A stretch of DNA of 64,000 nucleotides from an uncultured Bacilli bacterium (GCA_934131695.1 CAKOZV010000002.1:1-64000); one strand, 5' to 3'. Positions 1 to 9,114 are shown, counted from the stretch's first letter. Notes: generated from the letters alone by a model not told the origin. Translations and numbers: made by a program.

Positions 1-106
1 TAACTTTCCTATTATTGAAGGTTTGCTTTAATCTTTTTGTGGTGGGTTTAATTTTCATAAACCTACTTTTCTTTCAGTAATAATTTAAACGCACTTTCCT
101 TACATA

Positions 107-140
107 TAAAAAGAGTCACAACCATCAAAAAGTCATGACT
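107..140 (-). terminator. possible terminator after the peptidase gene
   Basis: Downstream of the leftmost minus-strand gene, an AGTCA/TGACT-type stem is followed on the minus strand by a CTTTTTA run. The loop is long and the stem short, so this is only a possible terminator. Bases 1 to 106 hold no gene I can support. Confidence 0.3.
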
Positions 141-147
141 TTCAATT

Positions 148-858
148 TTAGTATTCAAGAAGTTTCTCTTCCTCATAACCATCTTTACTATAATAGACAA
201 GATAAGCATTAGACTTATTTATACTACTAATAAAACTGATATTATTATCTATACTTATTAAAGCAGTACCATTATCAAGTGAATAAACTTTCTTATCAGT
301 ACCTTTTAAGTCTTCTTTTAATTCTTCTTTCTTACCTATTACATTACTATAATGAGGACAAATTACTATATCTATAAAATCAAGTCCTTCTACAAACGTA
401 TATTTATCTGCTTCATCTCTTAACTTTAACGAATCAGAATAGCCTTCTTTAGAAAGCATAATAGCTCCTGCTGACATGCCCACAAGAATAGTACCATTAT
501 CATATGCTTTTTTTAATAAAGATACTAAATCATACTCTTTTAAATCATTTACTAACTTAATAGTATCTCCTCCACAAAAGTAGATAATATCAGCATCACT
601 TATTTTCTTTTTCACTATATCTCTATTATTTAAAATATTTTTCTTTTTTAGATAGGCACAAGTACATCCTAGGTCTTTATAAATCTTTTTCATCGTATCA
701 TAATAAGAATCAGAAAAGGAACTAGCTAGTCCTATAAAAAGGAAATTAGGATTAACTTTATCAGTAAGTTCCACTACTTTTTTATCGATAGCATCAGTTT
801 CATAAGAGGTGTTACCACGTCCAACATCTCCACCACCAATAAGTACTAATTTTTTCAC
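148..858 (-). CDS. Peptidase S51 family (PepE/cyanophycinase-like) protein
   Basis: A 236-residue cytoplasmic serine hydrolase of the S51 fold, whose members are aspartyl dipeptidases (PepE) or cyanophycinase-like enzymes. The nucleophile elbow VGMSAGA puts the catalytic serine at residue 129, the family block IYFCGGDT lies at about 92-99, and a candidate catalytic histidine sits in ICPHY (residue 169). Length fits PepE (about 230). It begins with GTG, whose first base is the last base of the upstream gene's TAG stop, and a GGTGAT ribosome-binding site precedes it, so it is probably translated coupled to the membrane protein upstream. The substrate cannot be told from sequence. Confidence 0.85.
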   Translation of the reverse strand: MKKLVLIGGGDVGRGNTSYETDAIDKKVVELTDKVNPNFLFIGLASSFSDSYYDTMKKIYKDLGCTCAYLKKKNILNNRDIVKKKISDADIIYFCGGDTIKLVNDLKEYDLVSLLKKAYDNGTILVGMSAGAIMLSKEGYSDSLKLRDEADKYTFVEGLDFIDIVICPHYSNVIGKKEELKEDLKGTDKKVYSLDNGTALISIDNNISFISSINKSNAYLVYYSKDGYEEEKLLEY

Positions 859-1256
859 TATTTATCACCTTCATCTACCAAATATAATACCACTGTATTT
901 AATATTATTCCTATCATTACTAATCCTAAGAGAATAAAATTCATCTTACAATAGTCTAAACTAATGGTATACAGTCCACTTAATTTTAATCTTTCATCCA
1001 ATAATACTCTATAATAAACTATACCAAGATAAATAGTTAGAGCAATTATTATTAAATTATAACTCTTAGTCTTAATATATATTTCCTTTTTAGAAAATAT
1101 AGAAAATAAGGTTATAGCAATAAATAAAAACAAGGAAACTAAAAAGAAAATACCTATCTTTCCACATTCAAAAACAAATGGTAGTAAAAATATAGTAATT
1201 ATCAGATATAGTAAAAAGGAAACTATTCTAAGATAATAAATTGCTTTATTTATCAT
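858..1256 (-). CDS. Small four-helix membrane protein, unknown
   Basis: A 132-residue protein made almost wholly of hydrophobic segments, with about four predicted membrane helices (residues 10-28, 35-53, 66-84, 103-126) and a short charged C-terminus. I recognise no family. It overlaps the 3' end of the upstream AAA+ gene by 11 bases and touches the peptidase gene downstream by one base, so the three are very likely one transcript. The role is unknown; its position between an unfoldase-like ATPase and a peptidase is suggestive but not evidence of a shared function. Confidence 0.7.
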   Translation of the reverse strand: MINKAIYYLRIVSFLLYLIITIFLLPFVFECGKIGIFFLVSLFLFIAITLFSIFSKKEIYIKTKSYNLIIIALTIYLGIVYYRVLLDERLKLSGLYTISLDYCKMNFILLGLVMIGIILNTVVLYLVDEGDK

Positions 1257-2178
1257 TATCTAATCCTCTATCTATACCATCTTCTATTTCCTGTTTAAAC
1301 TCTTTTTCAAATCTAGGAATTTCCTTTTTAATAACATCAGAGTAGACATTCTTTGTATTTAATACTGCCTTTTTTACATCGAAGATATTTACATCTTTTC
1401 GGTTATTATAAAGAGCAAAGGAGAACGCTTGTTGAAGTATAGCCAAAGTTACATCTGGATATCTTGCTCCTGTTTCATAAACTCTTCTATATTCACTAGT
1501 AAGATCTGTTAAAAAAGCCATTATCTTTTCTTTAACATAAGGATCATACATTAGAGTTGCTCCTGTTTTCTTTTCTATTTTAGGTAGAGTTCCCATACAA
1601 ATAGCAATTGTCTCTTCTCTTGTTGGTTCTTTAACCTCTACTCTTTGAAAACGTCTAACAAATGCTTTATCTCTTAGAATATATTGTTCATATTCTTCAG
1701 TAGTAGTGGCTCCTATTACTTTAATATCTCCTCTATCTAGTCCTGGTTTAAACATATTAGCAAAGTCAAGTGCTTCTCCTTTAGTACCCATAAGGGTATG
1801 AATTTCATCTATAAAAAGGATTAGGTTATGATAATTTTTTAACTCATCTAGAAGGATTTGTATTTTACTCTCACCTGTATCAGGATCCATTCCAAGTAGG
1901 GCTGATGTATTTACTTTTATAACTTGATAAGTCTTTAGTGCATCCGGTACATTACCTATTTGAATACGATAAGCAAATCCTTCAACGATAGCAGTTTTAC
2001 CTACACCAGGTTTACCAATTAAAATAGCTGATTTTTCAGGAGTTAAAAGAATAAGTGCTAATTGCTTAATTTCTTCTTCTCTACCAATAGCAGGATTGGT
2101 GATATATTCTTTCTCAGTAAAGTTTTCACCATAACTTTTTAAAATACTTATCTTACTTTTTCTTATTTCATCATTCAT
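1246..2178 (-). CDS. ClpA/ClpB-type single AAA+ ATPase
   Basis: A 310-residue AAA+ ATPase resembling the first ATPase module of ClpA/B/C. From the chosen start, Walker A GKPGVGKT is at residues 55-62, Walker B LILFIDEIH at about 119-127, sensor-1 IGATTTEEY at 145-153 and arginine-finger residues RRF near 165. The Clp N-domain and the second AAA module are absent, so it is less than half the length of a normal ClpC. The open frame extends 16 codons further upstream, but AAGGGG seven bases before the ATG at 2178 fixes the start there. First gene of a three-gene operon with the membrane protein and the S51 peptidase. Partner unknown. Confidence 0.8.
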   Translation of the reverse strand: MNDEIRKSKISILKSYGENFTEKEYITNPAIGREEEIKQLALILLTPEKSAILIGKPGVGKTAIVEGFAYRIQIGNVPDALKTYQVIKVNTSALLGMDPDTGESKIQILLDELKNYHNLILFIDEIHTLMGTKGEALDFANMFKPGLDRGDIKVIGATTTEEYEQYILRDKAFVRRFQRVEVKEPTREETIAICMGTLPKIEKKTGATLMYDPYVKEKIMAFLTDLTSEYRRVYETGARYPDVTLAILQQAFSFALYNNRKDVNIFDVKKAVLNTKNVYSDVIKKEIPRFEKEFKQEIEDGIDRGLDNDK

Positions 2179-2291
2179 AAGGATTCCCCTTTCATCTCTT
2201 ACTAAAGAGTATAGCAGAAAAACCACTATTAGTCTTGATTTTTTTTATTTTTTTTAGTATAATATACAATTAAATGAGGGGGATATATATC

Positions 2292-3644
2292 ATGAAAAAA
2301 AATTTCAAATTTTATTTTGCTTTTATTCTTATGGCACTTCTTCTTTGTACTACGAATGTATATGCTGTAAGTAAAATGAGCATTACCGAAAAAAGCTATA
2401 TAAGAACTAACTTCAGTGATGGGACATATAGAAACGAAGCTTACTTTAGTACTAATAAGGGAGTAGCATACTGTATAACACCAAAGAAAACAGGAGCTCC
2501 ACAAGGAACTAGCCTATCTTACAACAAAACTGTTAATTCTGGCTCTATTTTATACTTATTAAATAATGCTGGTAATTCAAAGGATAATTATCTGGTGACT
2601 CAACTTGCTATTTGGAAGGTAGCTGAAAACTATGTTCCTGCTTCTTATAATAAAGATACACAACTTATGAATCGCGTTAACAAATTGGCAAGTACTGCTA
2701 AAAGTAATTCTAATTTTTCAACTAATCCTACTATGAAGTTATCAAGTTCTAGTTTAAGTTTTAGTGAATCAAGTGATGGAAATTATTACATTTCAAATTA
2801 TATCACTATTACTTCTAATGATATGAATAAAATAGTTGCCTCAATTTCAGAGGTTAACGGAGCAGTAATAACTTCAAACAAAAAAAGTGGCGCTTCACTA
2901 ACTTTAACCAATGGTAGTAAATTTAATGTTAAAATACCAAAAAGCAGCATTACTTCTAATACTAATATTAAAGTAACTGTCAAAGCTACAGGGATTAATT
3001 TATCTTATCAAAGATACACAGGTGGTAATTGGCAAGATTTAGTTGTTTTAGTAAAAACTCCTAAGAACGTTAGTATGTCAGTCAATGGTAACGTTACTCC
3101 TGTGGTTCACAAATGTGAATACAAAAATGGAAAATATTATGATAAGAATGGTAATATTACCGATAAGACTACTTATTCTATCCAATGTGAAAAACATACT
3201 TGTGAAAAAGTTGGTAATACTTACTTTGGTAAGGATGGAAAAGTTACTGATGAAGATGATTATAATCTTCAATGTAAGACTCATACTTGTGAAAAAGTAG
3301 GTGACACTTACTTTGGTAAAGATGGAAAAGTTACTGATGAAGATGGTTATAATCTTCAATGTAAAACTCATTCATGTGAAGTTATAAATAATAAATTTTT
3401 TGGTAAAAATGGAAACGAAATTACAGAAGATGAATACAATCTTCAATGCAAAACTCATACTTGTGAAATTGTAGGTAATAAATATTTTGATGAAAATGGT
3501 AATGAAACTGATCCAGATACATATAAAAAGCAATGTGAAATGGTTATAGAAGTTCCTAATACCAGTGACTCAGATAATTTGGTATTCACTGTATTAGGTA
3601 TAATTACTATTACTGGGGCAGTATTAATAATTAAAAAGTTTTAG
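2292..3644 (+). CDS. Thioester-domain (TED) surface adhesin with Cys repeats and sortase-like tail
   Basis: A 450-residue secreted, wall-anchored protein. It has a signal peptide (residues 1-25, ending VYA), then a thioester domain: Cys61 in GVAYCITP and Gln104 in VTQLAIW match the Cys-Gln pair that forms an internal thioester in Gram-positive adhesins and binds host nucleophiles covalently. Residues from about 275 onward carry five 29-residue repeats, and the C-terminus has VPNTS, a hydrophobic helix and KK, a variant sortase signal. A frame from 2274 exists, but GAGGGGG nine bases before 2292 decides the start. It diverges from the AAA+ operon and ends at its own terminator. TED and tail are seen as motifs; adhesion is inferred from the family. 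Confidence 0.85.
   Translation: MKKNFKFYFAFILMALLLCTTNVYAVSKMSITEKSYIRTNFSDGTYRNEAYFSTNKGVAYCITPKKTGAPQGTSLSYNKTVNSGSILYLLNNAGNSKDNYLVTQLAIWKVAENYVPASYNKDTQLMNRVNKLASTAKSNSNFSTNPTMKLSSSSLSFSESSDGNYYISNYITITSNDMNKIVASISEVNGAVITSNKKSGASLTLTNGSKFNVKIPKSSITSNTNIKVTVKATGINLSYQRYTGGNWQDLVVLVKTPKNVSMSVNGNVTPVVHKCEYKNGKYYDKNGNITDKTTYSIQCEKHTCEKVGNTYFGKDGKVTDEDDYNLQCKTHTCEKVGDTYFGKDGKVTDEDGYNLQCKTHSCEVINNKFFGKNGNEITEDEYNLQCKTHTCEIVGNKYFDENGNETDPDTYKKQCEMVIEVPNTSDSDNLVFTVLGIITITGAVLIIKKF
3114..3548 (+). repeat. Five tandem 87-bp (29-residue) Cys-containing repeats
   Basis: Five in-frame copies of an 87-bp unit inside the adhesin gene. Each encodes a peptide beginning CE, with a YFGKDG-like centre and QCKTHT-like end, giving two cysteines per unit. 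Units two and three are nearly identical and units one and five are most diverged, which suggests growth by internal duplication. The units probably form a stalk lifting the thioester domain off the cell surface. Confidence 0.9.
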
Positions 3645-3655
3645 TTATTATAGTT

Positions 3656-3688
3656 GACAGGCAAGTAATAAACTTGCTTGTCTTTTTT
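3656..3688 (+). terminator. Rho-independent terminator of the adhesin gene
   Basis: Stem GACAGGCAAG pairing with CTTGCTTGTC (one G-T pair) around a 7-base loop, followed by six T. It lies 11 bases after the adhesin stop codon. Confidence 0.85.
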
Positions 3689-3703
3689 ATTTAATATATA
3701 AAG

Positions 3704-3728
3704 AGAAAAACTACAAACAATCTTGTAG
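3704..3728 (-). terminator. Terminator of the collagen-like gene
   Basis: On the minus strand, stem CTACAA/TTGTAG is followed by TTTTT, directly after the collagen-like gene. It is separate from the plus-strand terminator just to its left. Confidence 0.7.
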
Positions 3729-3730
3729 CA

Positions 3731-4345
3731 TTAAGCAATTTTAATAATTATCATATAAGCATTTATATCAGGAGCAGATGTTACTTCTGCTTTTTTTCTT
3801 GATTTTATGTTTAAAGTAATAGAATCGTTCTCATCAAGCTCTGCTAGTGTTACTCCGTAAAAATCTGTATCAGTATTTTTTATTACATCTTTACTAATCT
3901 CTGTTCCATCTAAAACTTCCCCATTCTGACTTACTCCAACAAACAAAGCTGTATCTTCACTGGCATGACCAGAGAAAAAGTATTCTATTTTATATATCCC
4001 ACCAGTTGTTATAATAAATTCATCCTCTACATCCATTATTACATTTTTAAAGTCACTTATTCTATTTAGATGCACTATTTCTTCCTGTAGAGATTCTAAA
4101 TCGTATGTAGTTCCAACGTCACTAAATTTATATGCATAAGTAGGATTATTACTTACTCCCCTTTTTCCTCTTGGTATCCTAAACTCCAGGTTATGAGTAT
4201 TACCATCTACTCTATCAATTACTTCTGCATCCATTTCTTCATCTAAAGTGATTGTTTTTTCAACCAGAATCCTATCACCATCAAGTCCTTTTGGCCCTGT
4301 TGGTCCTAATACATAACAATTATTAAAGTTTAATCTATCATTCAT
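3731..4345 (-). CDS. Short collagen-like protein with BclA/C1q-type C-terminal domain
   Basis: A 204-residue protein. Residues 14-24 carry a very short Gly-X-Y run (GPTGPKGLDGD), followed by a region of about 45 residues and then, from about residue 85, a beta-rich part with a YKIEYFFSGHASEDTA-type strand pattern typical of trimeric C1q/TNF-like heads, as in the Bacillus exosporium protein BclA. There is no signal peptide, as expected for spore-surface proteins assembled in the mother cell. It stands alone between terminators. With the CotY/Z- and CotO-like genes at 16.7-17.9 kb it fits a spore outer layer, but a phage or cell-surface role is not excluded. Confidence 0.6.
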   Translation of the reverse strand: MNDRLNFNNCYVLGPTGPKGLDGDRILVEKTITLDEEMDAEVIDRVDGNTHNLEFRIPRGKRGVSNNPTYAYKFSDVGTTYDLESLQEEIVHLNRISDFKNVIMDVEDEFIITTGGIYKIEYFFSGHASEDTALFVGVSQNGEVLDGTEISKDVIKNTDTDFYGVTLAELDENDSITLNIKSRKKAEVTSAPDINAYMIIIKIA

Positions 4346-4406
4346 GAAAAATCACCCTCTTACTTATTTATATGTCAACTATAATTTTGTAAATAGTTAA
4401 AAAATC

Positions 4407-4432
4407 ATAAAAAAAGAGATTTATTATCTCTT
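4407..4432 (-). terminator. Terminator of the ABC exporter operon
   Basis: Minus-strand stem AGAGAT/ATCTCT with a 5-base loop and a run of six to seven T. The stem overlaps the TAA stop of the second exporter subunit. Confidence 0.8.
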
Positions 4433-6566
4433 ATAGTTCAAATTGTGAATTATATAAATCGGCATAGAAACCATTTTTCTTCATTAATTCATCATGATTT
4501 CCAGTTTCAATTATATTACCATCTTTCATAACAAGAATTAAATCAGCATTTTTAATAGTTGATAATCTATGAGCGATAATGAATGAAGTTCTTCCTTCTG
4601 TTAATTTATCCATTGCTTTTTGAACCAACTCTTCAGTTCTTGTATCAACATTACTTGTCGCTTCATCAAGAATTAAGAATGGTGAGTCTTCAATCATACC
4701 ACGTGCGATAGTAAGTAGCTGTCTTTGTCCCGCTGATACAGAATCATTTTCTCCTATTACACTATCAAAGCCATTTGGAAGTGTTTTAATAAAATGGGTA
4801 AGTCCGACTGTATCACATACTTCTTTTACCATTTCATCTGATATATTTTCTCTATTGTAAACAATATTTTCCCTAATAGTACCATTAAATAACCAAGTAT
4901 CTTGTAACACCATGGTAAATAAACTGTGAACATTTTCTCTAGTTATATCATTGATAGACACATTATCTATTAAAATATCGCCTTTATTTATTTCATAAAA
5001 TTTCATTAGTAGATTAACCATAGTTGTCTTACCAGCCCCAGTTGGTCCAACAATAGCAATTTTTTGACCATCTTTAACACTAGCTGTAAAGTCTTTAATA
5101 ATAGTTCTATCTTTATCATAACCAAATGATACATGATTAAATTCTATGTTACCTTTTACTTTAGATTTATCTAACATCTTAGTCTTGTTATTCTCGAGAG
5201 TCATCTCTTCTTCATCTAAGAATTCAAACACTCTTTCACTAGCAGCTGCTGTTGACTGTAGACTTGTGAAGGCTTGAGCTATTTGCATTAGAGGAGATGT
5301 AAATAATCTAACATAAGTAATGAAGGCAATTATTACTCCGAAAGTTATAGTATCATGCATTACAAGTAAAGCTCCTACAATACATACTGCTACATAACCA
5401 AAATTTCCAATGAATGACATTATTGGTTGCATAAGTCCTGATAAGAATTGACTCTTTCTATTAGCATCATATACTTTTTCATTATACTCATCAAACTTGG
5501 TATCAGCTTCCTTCTTACCATTATAAGCTTTTACTACTAAAAGTCCTGAATATACTTCTTCTATATGTGAGTTTAACTTACCTAATTCTCTTTGTCTTGC
5601 GGCAAAATATTTTTGTGATTTAGAAAGAACAACAAAGATGATAGAAAAACCAATTAAACTAGCAGATATAGCAGTAAGAGCCATAATCCAGTTCGTTATA
5701 AACATCATTAAAATAGTACCTAATAAAAGTGTTATAGCACTAACTAATGATGATAGTGATTGGTTCATACTTTGAGCAATAGTATCAACATCGTTAGTAA
5801 CACGTGATAAGATATCTCCTGTTTGATTCTTATCAAAATATTTAAGTGGTAATTTATTAATCTTAGTAGAGATTCTTCCTCTTAGTTTTCTAGCAAAATT
5901 ATTAGAAACACTAGTCATTATAATTGATTCAATAAATGATAATAAAGCACTAGCTATGTATAGACAAGCTAGAAATAGACTTATTTTTTTAATTTTAGCC
6001 ATATTCATACTAGGTTCAACTACTTTTCTAATACTCTTTGGCATTTTATCTATTTTCTTATATAAAGCTTTAGCATCTTTCTGGTCTTTTATAGTACTAG
6101 TTATTTGTAAAAACTTTAATTGATCAGTTGAAGATATTTTTTGTTTATTAATAGTAAATTCTTTAAAAATTAATTCTAATGTGTTGTCTGATAGTTTTGC
6201 TAGATTATCTAGCATATTATCTTTATCACTAGATTGCATCACCATCATAAAGTTAGTCTTTTCTTCTACTGTTAAACTTGTGCTTTTCATTATTTCTTGG
6301 GGATTAATATTTTGTAAATTACTAGTAGTTTTCTTACTGATTTCTTTCATTTCATCAACATTTACTATTAACCCTTCTGAAATAGTATCTGTTAGTTTAG
6401 AAAGTTTATTAGGAGCAGCTATTGATAAAACTGATGATAAAATAGCAAAGATTAAAGCCATAGCAATTAGAATTTGAAAGCTCTTTAATTCTTTAAATAA
6501 ACGTTTCATAGAGCCTACAAAGTCTTTAGACTTATCCATCTTTGGTCCACGTGGTCCATTATGCAT
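4431..6566 (-). CDS. Heterodimeric ABC exporter, subunit with canonical Walker B
   Basis: A 711-residue membrane-fused ABC exporter half of the YheH/BmrD, LmrD type. The N-terminal six-helix domain carries an unusually long segment of about 130 residues between helices 1 and 2, which explains the excess over the usual 590-660. The nucleotide-binding domain has Walker A GPTGAGKTT, a degenerate signature SAGQRQ, and Walker B LILDEATS with the catalytic Glu. Its start overlaps the stop of the partner gene by 8 bases, so the two are translationally coupled. The pair probably exports drugs, lipids or peptides; the substrate is unknown. Confidence 0.88.
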   Translation of the reverse strand: MHNGPRGPKMDKSKDFVGSMKRLFKELKSFQILIAMALIFAILSSVLSIAAPNKLSKLTDTISEGLIVNVDEMKEISKKTTSNLQNINPQEIMKSTSLTVEEKTNFMMVMQSSDKDNMLDNLAKLSDNTLELIFKEFTINKQKISSTDQLKFLQITSTIKDQKDAKALYKKIDKMPKSIRKVVEPSMNMAKIKKISLFLACLYIASALLSFIESIIMTSVSNNFARKLRGRISTKINKLPLKYFDKNQTGDILSRVTNDVDTIAQSMNQSLSSLVSAITLLLGTILMMFITNWIMALTAISASLIGFSIIFVVLSKSQKYFAARQRELGKLNSHIEEVYSGLLVVKAYNGKKEADTKFDEYNEKVYDANRKSQFLSGLMQPIMSFIGNFGYVAVCIVGALLVMHDTITFGVIIAFITYVRLFTSPLMQIAQAFTSLQSTAAASERVFEFLDEEEMTLENNKTKMLDKSKVKGNIEFNHVSFGYDKDRTIIKDFTASVKDGQKIAIVGPTGAGKTTMVNLLMKFYEINKGDILIDNVSINDITRENVHSLFTMVLQDTWLFNGTIRENIVYNRENISDEMVKEVCDTVGLTHFIKTLPNGFDSVIGENDSVSAGQRQLLTIARGMIEDSPFLILDEATSNVDTRTEELVQKAMDKLTEGRTSFIIAHRLSTIKNADLILVMKDGNIIETGNHDELMKKNGFYADLYNSQFEL

Positions 6567-8319
6567 TTTCTAACTCCTCCTTTGATAATTGTGATAAAGC
6601 TATTTGCTTATAAACATCACAAGTTTTTAATAATTCTTTATGAGTACCCATGCCAACACATTTACCATTATCAAGAACAAGTATCTTATCAGCATTCATG
6701 ATTGTACCTATTCTTTGGGCAACGATTAAGCTAGTAGCATCTTTAGTATAGTTTTTTAACTCTTTTCTTAAGATATAATCTGTTTTATAGTCAAGAGCAG
6801 AGAAGGAATCATCAAAAATATAAATTTCTGGGTCTCTTGCTACTGCTCTTGCAATAGATAAACGTTGCTTTTGTCCACCTGATACATTAGTACCTCCTTG
6901 GGCAATTTCAGCATCGTAAGTCTTATCCATCTTAGAAACAAATTCTTCAGCTTGGGCTACTCTTACAGCTTCTTCTATCTTCTTAGCATTAATCTTTCCT
7001 TTACCATTATCACCAAAAGATACATTACTGCTTACTGTTCCGTGGAATAGCGTAGCTTTTTGTGGAACATAACTAATCTTATTACGAAGTGATGCTTGTT
7101 TATACTTTTTAACATCAACTCCATCTACTAATACTTCTCCATCAGTAGCATCATAAAATCTTGGTATCAAATTAATAAGGGAACTCTTACCACTTCCGGT
7201 TGATCCAATAAATGCAACTGTCTCTCCTTTATTAGCTTTAAAGGAAATATCTTTTAATAAGTATTCTTCAGCATCTGGATACTTAAAGGATACATTTTTA
7301 AACTCGACAGTACCAGTTTCTTTAGTATCACCTGTAAAGGTTCCATCTTTTATACTTAACTCTGTATCTAATACTTCATTAATTCTTTTAGCAGAAACAC
7401 TTGCTCTTGGTAACATCATAAAGATCATTGCAAGCATTAAAAATGACATAATTACTTGCATAGAATAGCTTGAAAATACTACCATATCAGAGAATAAACT
7501 TAACTTATCACTCATCATAGCTTTATTAATTAAATCTGCTCCAATAAAGTAAATACTAAGTGTTAAGAAATACATTACTAAATACATAATTGGTTGCATA
7601 ATAGCAAAAGCTTTTTGGTTAAATAACTGGGTATTAGTTAATTCATTATTAACCTTACTAAATTTATCTTCTTGATACTTTTCAGCATTAAAAGCTCTTA
7701 CTACTCTAATACCTGTTAAATTCTCTCTTGTAACTCCATTTAACTTATCAGTAAGTCTTTGAACCCTTTTAAATCTTGGCATAACTATTAACATTAAAGT
7801 TAGAATAGTAACTAATAAAATGATAACAGCGACAGCCGTTACAGCACTCCAAGTTATATTTTTATTAAGTATTTTGGTAACTGCCCAAATAGCTGTTACC
7901 GGAGCTTTAATTAATAGTTGTAGTCCCATAGAAATAAACATCTGAATCTGTGTTATATCATTAGTAGTACGTGTAATTAAACTACTAGTTGAAAAGTTTT
8001 TAACCTCTGCTATACCTAAGTTTTCTACTTTGTTAAATAGTTTTTTTCTAATAGTCTTGGAAAAACTGGCTGATACATTAGATGATATATAACCAACTAA
8101 GATAGCTGATAACAAGCTTCCAAAAGCACAAAGTAACATATAGCCACCATTTTCTAAGATAGCACTCATCTTACTTCCTTCAGTCTGAACAAGTTTTGTA
8201 ATCTCTGACATATAGTCAGGTAATTTTAAATCTAACCAAACTTGTACTAAGATAAAAATAAAGGAAATAAAGATTAGCAAATAATCTTTTTTAGTAAAGT
8301 TTTTAAATAATTTAAACAT
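6559..8319 (-). CDS. Heterodimeric ABC exporter, subunit with degenerate catalytic site
   Basis: A 586-residue membrane-fused ABC exporter half of the YheI/BmrC, LmrC type: six membrane helices, then a nucleotide-binding domain with Walker A GSTGSGKSS, a good signature SGGQKQR, and a Walker B ending IFDDSFSALD, where Asp replaces the catalytic Glu. That asymmetry (degenerate signature in one subunit, degenerate Walker B in the other) is the hallmark of heterodimeric exporters with one hydrolytic site. It is followed by its partner with an 8-base overlap and preceded two bases away by the YugP-like protease gene. Confidence 0.88.
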   Translation of the reverse strand: MFKLFKNFTKKDYLLIFISFIFILVQVWLDLKLPDYMSEITKLVQTEGSKMSAILENGGYMLLCAFGSLLSAILVGYISSNVSASFSKTIRKKLFNKVENLGIAEVKNFSTSSLITRTTNDITQIQMFISMGLQLLIKAPVTAIWAVTKILNKNITWSAVTAVAVIILLVTILTLMLIVMPRFKRVQRLTDKLNGVTRENLTGIRVVRAFNAEKYQEDKFSKVNNELTNTQLFNQKAFAIMQPIMYLVMYFLTLSIYFIGADLINKAMMSDKLSLFSDMVVFSSYSMQVIMSFLMLAMIFMMLPRASVSAKRINEVLDTELSIKDGTFTGDTKETGTVEFKNVSFKYPDAEEYLLKDISFKANKGETVAFIGSTGSGKSSLINLIPRFYDATDGEVLVDGVDVKKYKQASLRNKISYVPQKATLFHGTVSSNVSFGDNGKGKINAKKIEEAVRVAQAEEFVSKMDKTYDAEIAQGGTNVSGGQKQRLSIARAVARDPEIYIFDDSFSALDYKTDYILRKELKNYTKDATSLIVAQRIGTIMNADKILVLDNGKCVGMGTHKELLKTCDVYKQIALSQLSKEELENA

Positions 8320-8321
8320 AT

Positions 8322-9005
8322 TTAATCATCCCTTCTTCCAAATATCATAATAAGTCTTAATAGTTCTAATAAAGTTGTTAATATACTAGCTACATAAGTT
8401 AAGGCAGCGGCTGTTAACATAACTTTTCCATCATCTAACTCCTTACTAGTAAAGAAGTGAGCATAATCTAGTTCCTTTAATGCCCTTCTACTAGCATTAA
8501 TTTCAACTGGCAAAGTTATTATTTGAAAGAATAAAATAACCATTTCTAGAATTATTCCTATCCATACTAGATTAAATGAACCAAACAAACAACCAAAGAG
8601 GATAGCAAAATACCCAAACTTTGAAGAAAAATTAACAACTGGTATTAGCTTATTCCTAAATCTTAGGAAAAAGTACCCTTCCTTATCTTGAATAGCATGA
8701 CCACACTCATGACAAGCAACAGCCACACTTGCAATAGATGCTTCATTATAATTAGAACTAGATAGTCTAATAACTTTATTAGTAGGATCATAGTGATCTG
8801 TTAAAAATCCACTAGTCCTTTCTATTTTTATATCAGAAAGGTCATTTTTGTCAAGTAAATATCTTGCTGCTTCCTTTCCAGTCATTCCTCTCTTATTAGA
8901 AATTCTTTCATATTTCTTATAAGAAGATGTTACAAACACTTCCGCTAAAAATGTTATAATTACACCAATAAATGTTAAACCATATAGGATAAAAAAATCA
9001 TGCAT
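8322..9005 (-). CDS. YugP-type membrane zinc metallopeptidase
   Basis: A 227-residue membrane protein of the YugP family of neutral zinc peptidases. It has an N-terminal membrane helix, the zinc motif HECGH (in VACHECGHAIQ, about residue 98) and further hydrophobic segments at about 126-160 and 195-220. Length is normal for the family. It is the first gene of an operon whose stop lies two bases from the exporter subunit start. The physiological substrate of this family is not known to me. Confidence 0.85.
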   Translation of the reverse strand: MHDFFILYGLTFIGVIITFLAEVFVTSSYKKYERISNKRGMTGKEAARYLLDKNDLSDIKIERTSGFLTDHYDPTNKVIRLSSSNYNEASIASVAVACHECGHAIQDKEGYFFLRFRNKLIPVVNFSSKFGYFAILFGCLFGSFNLVWIGIILEMVILFFQIITLPVEINASRRALKELDYAHFFTSKELDDGKVMLTAAALTYVASILTTLLELLRLIMIFGRRDD

Positions 9006-9078
9006 ACATTGTCACCTCGTCTAATATAATACTATATTATTTTTATTAAATATTAATTAAATTATTAAAAATTATTAA

Positions 9079-9100
9079 GAAAAAAGAGAGTAATATCTCT
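9079..9100 (-). terminator. Terminator of the two-component operon
   Basis: Minus-strand stem AGAGA/TCTCT with a 6-base loop, followed by CTTTTTTC, about 15 bases after the histidine kinase stop. Confidence 0.7.
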
Positions 9101-9114
9101 TAATCTTAATTAGT

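Noticed and set aside
2229..3371. Minus-strand and other-frame open frames inside the adhesin gene
   Set aside because: They are antisense shadows produced by the repetitive coding sequence and have no ribosome sites.
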